Below are positions 57,862 to 64,000 of a stretch of 64,000 bases of DNA, one piece after another (within the stretch, counting starts at the first letter, position 1; each line of letters begins with the position of its first letter). The position numbers and the translations under genes are program-made. The stretch lies in NCBI RefSeq assembly GCF_026342355.1, contig NZ_JAPEMV010000001.1, forward strand, positions 620,001-684,000. The letters are read 5' to 3'. This DNA is from Streptomyces sp. NBC_00249 (lineage in GTDB: Bacteria > Actinomycetota > Actinomycetes > Streptomycetales > Streptomycetaceae). A model generated the notes under the pieces. That model saw only the letters and a list, made by a program, of their open reading frames with translations, searched no databases and was not told where the DNA came from.

Positions 57862-60800
57862 ATGATTCCTCTGTCGTTTGCTCAGCGTCGACTGTGGTTC
57901 CTGGGCCGGTTCGGTGCGGCGGGTTCGGCTTACAACATGCCGGTGGTCGTTCGCCTGAAGGGTGCGCTGGACGAGGCGGCCCTCCAGGCCGCGATGGGTG
58001 ATGTGGTCGGCCGGCACGAGGTGCTGCGGACGGTGATCGCCGAGAGTGAGGGCGAGCCGTTCCAGGACATCCGTCCTGCGGATGTGGCAGTGCCGTTCAA
58101 GTCGGTCGTCTGCACGGAGGGCGAGCTCGCGGGCCGGCTGTCGGAGGCGTCCCGCCATGAATTCGACCTCCAGACCGAGATCCCGTTGCGGGTGACGGTG
58201 TTCCAGGTCGGGGCGGGTGAGTGGGTGCTGCTGGCACTGATGCACCACATCGCCTCCGACGGCTGGTCGACGGCGCCGTTCCTGAAGGACCTCGGGCAGG
58301 CCTACACGGCACGCCTGGACTCGGGTGCGGCGCCGGTGTGGGAGGAACTCCCCGTCCAGTACGCCGACTACACGCTCTGGCAGCAGGACCTGCTCGGCGA
58401 ACCCGCCGACGCCGACTCCCTCTTCGCACAGCAGCTGGAGTACTGGAAGCAGACGCTGGCCGGCGCGCCGGAGGAACTGGCGCTGCCTGTCGACCGGCCG
58501 CGTCCGGCGGAGCCCTCGCACGAGGGCGCCATGACTCTGTTCGACATCGACGCGGACACCCACCACCAGCTCGCAGCGCTGGCACGGTCGACGAACACCA
58601 GCATGTTCATGGTCTTCCAGGCCGCCATCGCCGCCACGTTGACCCGACTCGGCGCGGGCACCGACATTCCCATCGGCATCCCCATCGCCGGACGCACCGA
58701 CGACGCCCTCGACGACCTCGTCGGATTCTTCGTCAACACCCTCGTCCTGCGCACCGACACCACCGGCAACCCCACCTTCCGCGACCTCCTGACCCGGGTC
58801 CGGGACACGGACCTCGCCGCCTACGCCCACCAGGACCTCCCCTTCGAGTCCCTCGTCGAGGCGGTCAACCCGCAGCGGACCCTGGCCCGCCACCCCGTCT
58901 TCCAGATCATGCTCGCGTACCGGAACGAGCCTGCGAAGACGGAGCATTTCCGTGGCCTCAGCTCAGAGGTGGAGCGCTCGCTGGGCGGCCAGATGAAGTT
59001 CGACCTCGAATTCTTCGCGGTGGAGCGTGCGCACGACGGCGGTGTGGCGCGAGGCGTGGAGTTCGGTCTGCAGTACGCCACCGATCTGTTCGACCACGCC
59101 ACCACCGAGCGCCTCGTCGGCTACCTCACCCGGCTGATCAGCGCGGTTGCCGCTGATCCCGATCGGCTGCTGCTCGACGTGGACATCTTCGACAGCAGTG
59201 AGCGCCGGATGCTGACCCACGAGTGGAGCACCGGTCGCATCGTGTCCCTGGAGGACGAGCCGTCCGTCATGGCGTTGTTCGAGGCGCAGGTCGGCCGGAC
59301 TCCCGACGCACCCGCGCTCACCCAGGACGGCGTCACCCTCACCTACGCCGAGCTCAACGCCCGCGCCAACCAGCTGGCCCACCACCTCATCGAGCACGGC
59401 GCCGGCCCCGAGCACCACATCGCCCTCGTCCTGCCGCGCTCCATCGACCTCGTCACCGCCACCCTCGCCACCCTCAAGGCCGGCGCCGCCTACCTCCCCC
59501 TCGACCCCGACTACCCCGCCGACCGCATCGCCTACACGCTGGAGGACGCGCGGCCGTTGCTGACGCTGGACGCGCTGCCGGACCTCGACGGTCTGCCGGA
59601 CACCGATCCGGGTGTGCCGGTCCACCCCGACCACCCCGCCTACACGATCTACACGTCAGGCTCCACCGGCCGCCCCAAGGGCGTCACCATCACCCACCAC
59701 AACCTCACCCACTACCTCCACAACTGCCGCACCCTCTACCCCACCCTCAACCACACCACCACCCTCCACTCCCCCCTCACCTTCGACCTCACCGTCACCG
59801 TCCTCCACGGCACCCTCACCACCGGAGGACACCTCCACATCACCAACCTCGAAACCACCCCCACCACACCCACCACCTTCCTCAAAGCCACCCCCAGCCA
59901 CCTCGACCTCCTCACCACACTCCCCCCCACCCACTCCCCCACCCACCACATCGTCCTCGGCGGCGAAGCCCTCCACGGCACCAACCTCCGCAACTGGCGC
60001 CAAACCCACCCCAACGTCACCATCCTCAACGAATACGGACCCACCGAAACCACCGTCGGCTGCACCACCCACCAAATCAACCCCGACGACCCCATCCACG
60101 ACGGCAACGTCCCCATCGGTCGCCCGGTCCAGAACATGCGTGTGTATGTGCTGGATGAGGGGTTGGGTGTGGTGCCGGTGGGTGTGGTGGGTGAGTTGTA
60201 TGTGGCGGGTGCTGGTGTGGCTCGTGGGTATGTGGGTCAGCCGGGTTTGACGGCGGGCCGGTTCGTGGCGGATGTGTTCGGTCCTGCGGGTGCGCGGATG
60301 TACCGCACGGGTGATGTGGTGCGGTGGCGTTCGGATGGGGGGCTTGAGTATCTGGGCCGTTCGGACGACCAGGTGAAGGTGCGTGGTTTCCGGATCGAGC
60401 TGGGCGAGGTGAGCGCCGCCCTGATCGCGCACGAGGGCATCGAGCACGCCGCCGTGATCGTGCGCGAGGACCAGCCGGGTGACAAGCGGCTGACGGCCTA
60501 CGTGGTCGCGGCCGACAACGCGCCGGCCGTGAACCTGGCACGACTGCGGGAGCACGCCAAGAACTTCCTTCCCGAGTACATGGTGCCGTCGGCGTTCGTG
60601 ATGTTGGAGCGGCTGCCGTTGACGGCGAACGGGAAGCTGGACCGTCGTGGGCTGCCGGTGCCCGAGTACGGGGTCGAGGGTGTGGGGCGTGGTCCGCGTG
60701 ATGTGCGGGAGGAGGTGTTGTGTTCGCTGTTCGCGGATGTGCTGGGTGTGGAGCGGGTCGGGATCGATGACGAGTTCTTCGCGTTGGGCGGGCATTCGCT

Positions 60801-63800
60801 GCTGGCGACGCGGCTGGCGTCGCGGGTGCGGTCGGTGCTGGGCTGGGAGATGTCGTTGCGGGCGTTGTTCGACCGTCCGACGGTGGCCGGCCTGGTGGAG
60901 GTCATGGACGCGGGGGCCAGTGAGCGTCCGGCTCTGACCGCGGGTGCTGGTGGGCGTGGCCGGGTGGGGGTGTCGTTCGCTCAGCGCCGGCTGTGGTTCC
61001 TGGGGCGTCTGGGCACGCTGGGTGCCGCTTACAACATTCCGCTGGTCGTCCGTCTGGACGGCACCCTCGACGAAACAGCGCTACGGGCAGCGGTGGGTGA
61101 TGTGGCCGCCCGGCACGAGGTGCTCCGCACGGTGATCGTCGAGGACGAGGACGAGGCTTTCCAGGGCATCCGGCCCGCCGATGTCGTGGTGCCGTTCGAA
61201 ACGGTGGTCTGCACGGAAGCAGATCTGGCGGGCCGGCTGGCTGAAGCGTCCGGTCATGTGTTTGATCTTCAGGCGGAGATACCGATCCGTGTGACGGTGT
61301 TCCAGGTTTCGGAGCGGGAGTGGGTGCTGCTGGTCCTGACCCATCACATTGCGTCGGACGGCTGGTCGACCACCCCGTTCCTGAAGGACCTCGGCCAGGC
61401 CTACACGGCACGCCTGGAAGCCGGAACCGCACCCGAATGGCAGCAACTGCCGGTCCAGTACGCCGATTACACGCTGTGGCAGCGTGATCTGCTCGGTGAT
61501 CCTGCCGACCCGGGATCGTTGTTCGCCCGGCAGCTGGAGTACTGGAAGCAGAACCTGGCCGGCGCACCCGAGGAGCTGGTACTGCCCTTCGACCGGGCGC
61601 GTCCGGCGGAGCCCTCGCACGAGGGCGCGATGGCTCTGTTCGACATCGACGCGGACACCCACCACCGCCTCGCAGCGCTGGCACGGTCGACGAACACCAG
61701 CATGTTCATGGTCTTCCAGGCCGCCATCGCCGCCACGCTGACCCGTCTCGGCGCGGGCACCGACATCCCCATCGGCATCCCCATCGCGGGACGCACCGAC
61801 GACGCCCTCGACGACCTCGTCGGATTCTTCGTCAACACCCTCGTCCTGCGCACCGACACCACCGGCAACCCGACGTTCCGCGACCTCCTCAACCGCGTCC
61901 GCGACACCGACCTCGCCGCCTACGCCCACCAGGACCTGCCGTTCGAGTCCCTCGTCGAGGCGGTCAATCCGCAGCGGAGCCTGGCCCGTCACCCGCTGTT
62001 CCAGGTGACGCTGGCCTACCACAACACCACCCAGGCCGCCCTCACCCTCCCGGGCCTGACCGCCCACGTCCTCCCGCCCACCAGCAACACCGCCAAAACC
62101 GACCTCACCTTCGCCGTCGCCGAACGCGAGGACGGCAGCGGATCCGGCGGTTTCAAGGGAGCACTCCAGTACGCGATGGATCTGTTCGACCGCGCCACGG
62201 CCGAGCGGATCACCGCCTACCTCACCCGTCTCCTCACCGCCGCCGCCGACCACCCCGACACACCCCTCCACACCCACGACATCCTCTCGGCCGACGAGTA
62301 CCAGGCCCTCGTCACGGCTCACGGCAACAACGCCGACGGTGTCGCCGTGATCGAAGGGTCGCTCCACGAGCGGTTCGCGGCTCAGGTCCTGACCCGAGCG
62401 GAAGAGGTCGCTGTCGAGGCAGCGGATGGCCGTGCGACCTTCGGCGAGCTGGATCGGTTGTCCAACCGGGTCGCGCACCGGCTGCTCCGGGAGGGCGTGC
62501 GTCCCGAGGACCGCGTGGCCGTTCTGATGGACCGCTCCGTGGCCTCCGTCGCCGCGGTGCTCGGTGTGGTCAAGGCGGGTGCCGCGTACGTCCCGCTGGA
62601 CGACCGGCTTCCCGCAGAACGCATCCGTCTGGTTCTCGAGGAAACCGCTGCCCGGACCGCACTCGTCGACCGTCCCGGTCGTCTCGATCCGTCGCTCCCG
62701 GTCAAGGCCGTCGTCGTCGACGGCATCCATGGCCTGGCCGACGAGACGGACTCCGACCCCGGGATCGCGTCTGCTCCGGAGCAGGTCGCGTACGTGATGT
62801 TCACGTCCGGCTCCACCGGTGTACCGAAGGGCGTGTCGGTCACGCACGCCAATGTGCTGGCTCTCGTCGACGACCCGTGCTGGCGCGAGGAGTCGCGCGC
62901 GAAGGTACTGCTGCACTCTCCGAGCACGTTCGACCCGTCCACGTACGAACTGTGGGGCCCACTGCTGACCGGCGGTGTCATCGTCGTGGCACCGGCCGGC
63001 GACATGAACGTGGAAGTCCTCGCCCGGACCATCTCCGACCACGGGGTGACCGGCCTCATGGTGGCGGCCTCCGTCCTGCGGCTGCTGGTGGAAGAGCACC
63101 CGACGTGCCTGGCCGGCGTCCGGGAGATCTGGAGTGGCGGCGAGAGCATGTCGCCGCAGGTCGTGAAGCGCATCTTCGAGGCCAACCCCGGCATCCGCGT
63201 CACCAACAGCTACGGACCGACCGAGACCACACTGTGCGCCGTCCACCACACGCTCACCACCTCCTCCGTCCTCGGCGACCGCATTCCCATTGGTACCCCG
63301 GTGGGGAATACGGGTGTGTATGTGCTGGACGGGTCGTTGTCGGTGGTGCCGGTGGGTGTGGCGGGTGAGTTGTATGTGGCGGGTGCGGGTCTGGCACGCG
63401 GCTATCTGCGGCGTGCGGGACTGACCGCGGAACGCTTCGTGGCGGATCCGTTCGGGCCGGCGGGGACTCGTATGTACCGGACCGGGGACCTGGTGCGGTG
63501 GCGGGCGGACGGGACGCTGGACTTCCTGGGCCGGGCCGATGACCAGGTCAAGGTCCGCGGGTTCCGGATCGAGCTCGGCGAGATCGAATCCGCCCTCGCC
63601 CGGACCGGGGGTGTCGCCGCGTGTGTGGTGGTCGTGCGTGAGGACCGGCCCGGTGACAAGCGCCTGACCGCCTACGCCGTCCCCGCCCTGGGAGCAGTGG
63701 TGGATGCGGGCCGGCTGCGGAAGGCTCTGCAGGAGTCCCTGCCCGACTACATGGTGCCGTCCGCGTTCGTCACTCTCGAGGCGCTGCCGCTGACCGCGAA

Positions 63801-64000
63801 CGGCAAACTCGACCGCAACCGCCTCCCCGCCCCCACCACCCCGGCCGCAGACGCGGGCACCGGGGGCGATGGTCCGCGCAACGCGCGCGAGGAGGTTCTG
63901 GCCGCTCTGTTCGCGCAGGTGCTGGGGGTGGAGCGGGTCGGGGTCCATGACCGGTTCTTCGAGCTGGGAGGTGACTCGATCACCTCGATCCAGCTGGTCT
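57862..64000 (+). CDS. NRPS-C: C-A-T-C-A-T..., continues beyond window
   Basis: At least 2,046 aa, open to the edge; ATG 57862 with GGAG five bases upstream. C1 (HHIASDG at about 128). A1 (about 455-930) reads D-L-T-K-V-G-E-V-G-K, an asparagine-type code. T1 [11 protein letters not shown] (about 975). C2 (HHIASDG, about 1160). A2 reads D-P-Y-M-W-G-S-L-C-K, closest in shape to dihydroxyphenylglycine-type codes (D-P-Y...L-C-K) but not an exact match. The final T has LGGDSITSI, as in NRPS-B where E follows, so an epimerase is expected outside the window. Codes read by eye. The start is nearly identical to NRPS-B C1. Transcribed away from NRPS-A/B. No frame break seen. Confidence 0.93.
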   Translation, partial: MIPLSFAQRRLWFLGRFGAAGSAYNMPVVVRLKGALDEAALQAAMGDVVGRHEVLRTVIAESEGEPFQDIRPADVAVPFKSVVCTEGELAGRLSEASRHEFDLQTEIPLRVTVFQVGAGEWVLLALMHHIASDGWSTAPFLKDLGQAYTARLDSGAAPVWEELPVQYADYTLWQQDLLGEPADADSLFAQQLEYWKQTLAGAPEELALPVDRPRPAEPSHEGAMTLFDIDADTHHQLAALARSTNTSMFMVFQAAIAATLTRLGAGTDIPIGIPIAGRTDDALDDLVGFFVNTLVLRTDTTGNPTFRDLLTRVRDTDLAAYAHQDLPFESLVEAVNPQRTLARHPVFQIMLAYRNEPAKTEHFRGLSSEVERSLGGQMKFDLEFFAVERAHDGGVARGVEFGLQYATDLFDHATTERLVGYLTRLISAVAADPDRLLLDVDIFDSSERRMLTHEWSTGRIVSLEDEPSVMALFEAQVGRTPDAPALTQDGVTLTYAELNARANQLAHHLIEHGAGPEHHIALVLPRSIDLVTATLATLKAGAAYLPLDPDYPADRIAYTLEDARPLLTLDALPDLDGLPDTDPGVPVHPDHPAYTIYTSGSTGRPKGVTITHHNLTHYLHNCRTLYPTLNHTTTLHSPLTFDLTVTVLHGTLTTGGHLHITNLETTPTTPTTFLKATPSHLDLLTTLPPTHSPTHHIVLGGEALHGTNLRNWRQTHPNVTILNEYGPTETTVGCTTHQINPDDPIHDGNVPIGRPVQNMRVYVLDEGLGVVPVGVVGELYVAGAGVARGYVGQPGLTAGRFVADVFGPAGARMYRTGDVVRWRSDGGLEYLGRSDDQVKVRGFRIELGEVSAALIAHEGIEHAAVIVREDQPGDKRLTAYVVAADNAPAVNLARLREHAKNFLPEYMVPSAFVMLERLPLTANGKLDRRGLPVPEYGVEGVGRGPRDVREEVLCSLFADVLGVERVGIDDEFFALGGHSLLATRLASRVRSVLGWEMSLRALFDRPTVAGLVEVMDAGASERPALTAGAGGRGRVGVSFAQRRLWFLGRLGTLGAAYNIPLVVRLDGTLDETALRAAVGDVAARHEVLRTVIVEDEDEAFQGIRPADVVVPFETVVCTEADLAGRLAEASGHVFDLQAEIPIRVTVFQVSEREWVLLVLTHHIASDGWSTTPFLKDLGQAYTARLEAGTAPEWQQLPVQYADYTLWQRDLLGDPADPGSLFARQLEYWKQNLAGAPEELVLPFDRARPAEPSHEGAMALFDIDADTHHRLAALARSTNTSMFMVFQAAIAATLTRLGAGTDIPIGIPIAGRTDDALDDLVGFFVNTLVLRTDTTGNPTFRDLLNRVRDTDLAAYAHQDLPFESLVEAVNPQRSLARHPLFQVTLAYHNTTQAALTLPGLTAHVLPPTSNTAKTDLTFAVAEREDGSGSGGFKGALQYAMDLFDRATAERITAYLTRLLTAAADHPDTPLHTHDILSADEYQALVTAHGNNADGVAVIEGSLHERFAAQVLTRAEEVAVEAADGRATFGELDRLSNRVAHRLLREGVRPEDRVAVLMDRSVASVAAVLGVVKAGAAYVPLDDRLPAERIRLVLEETAARTALVDRPGRLDPSLPVKAVVVDGIHGLADETDSDPGIASAPEQVAYVMFTSGSTGVPKGVSVTHANVLALVDDPCWREESRAKVLLHSPSTFDPSTYELWGPLLTGGVIVVAPAGDMNVEVLARTISDHGVTGLMVAASVLRLLVEEHPTCLAGVREIWSGGESMSPQVVKRIFEANPGIRVTNSYGPTETTLCAVHHTLTTSSVLGDRIPIGTPVGNTGVYVLDGSLSVVPVGVAGELYVAGAGLARGYLRRAGLTAERFVADPFGPAGTRMYRTGDLVRWRADGTLDFLGRADDQVKVRGFRIELGEIESALARTGGVAACVVVVREDRPGDKRLTAYAVPALGAVVDAGRLRKALQESLPDYMVPSAFVTLEALPLTANGKLDRNRLPAPTTPAADAGTGGDGPRNAREEVLAALFAQVLGVERVGVHDRFFELGGDSITSIQLV

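Noticed and set aside
61081..63948. A leftward 955-aa frame at the right edge
   Set aside because: Antisense of NRPS-C; the plus strand gives continuous C, A and T motifs.

Overview
The window is chromosomal DNA of a high-GC actinomycete, almost certainly Streptomyces. It shows very GC-rich third positions, GTG and TTG starts, ATGA/GTGA stop-start overlaps, Tat and lipoprotein signals, and families typical of the genus. Three regions can be separated.

Region 1 (1-9.6 kb) is a nitrogen-scavenging island. It holds three agmatine-deiminase-family genes (one cytoplasmic and cut by the window edge, one Tat-secreted, one Tat-lipoprotein), a gamma-beta-fused urease subunit plus urease alpha, a membrane Ser/Thr kinase and two paralogous TetR regulators. 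Five copies of one inverted-repeat operator (consensus TTGACTGAA-NN-TTCAGTCAA) lie in front of the transcription units, so the island reads as one TetR regulon. No urease accessory genes are present.

Region 2 (9.8-27 kb) is carbohydrate and phosphate metabolism. A LacI-controlled galactoside operon runs SBP, two permeases, GH35 beta-galactosidase, SIS-domain protein, a broken ROK sugar kinase, class II aldolase, and a secreted ricin-lectin protein. Next to it are galT-galK and a divergent DeoR regulator, then a cytochrome P450 and a secreted beta-propeller phytase preceded by a PHO box. The ROK gene is disrupted by a 193-bp MITE-like element and has a further frameshift and deletion.

Region 3 (26.8 kb to the right edge) is a nonribosomal peptide cluster. 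A LuxR-type regulator and two ABC exporters lie at the left. A leftward operon encodes NRPS-A (C-A-T-C-A-T), NRPS-B (C-A-T-E-C-A-T-TE), crotonyl-CoA carboxylase/reductase and a DegT-family aminotransferase. A divergent rightward operon encodes a LysW-type amino-group carrier protein, its LysX, LysY, LysZ and LysK partners, and a two-subunit transketolase. Two small unknown proteins and a third NRPS (NRPS-C, C-A-T-C-A-T and running off the window) follow. Carrier protein plus transketolase is the signature of the carrier-protein route to C7 diamino-dihydroxy acids known from vazabitide-type Streptomyces clusters. Here it is wired to a multimodular NRPS of at least six modules. The usual aminotransferase is absent from the cassette, and the DegT enzyme in the NRPS operon is the obvious candidate. 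Two 75-bp intergenic blocks that resemble each other closely, one before the exporters and one before NRPS-A, look like the pathway control element.

NRPS-B is split by an apparent one-base deletion near 38785. Restoring one base gives exactly 2,900 codons. With the ROK frameshift, this leaves open whether some disruptions are sequencing errors.
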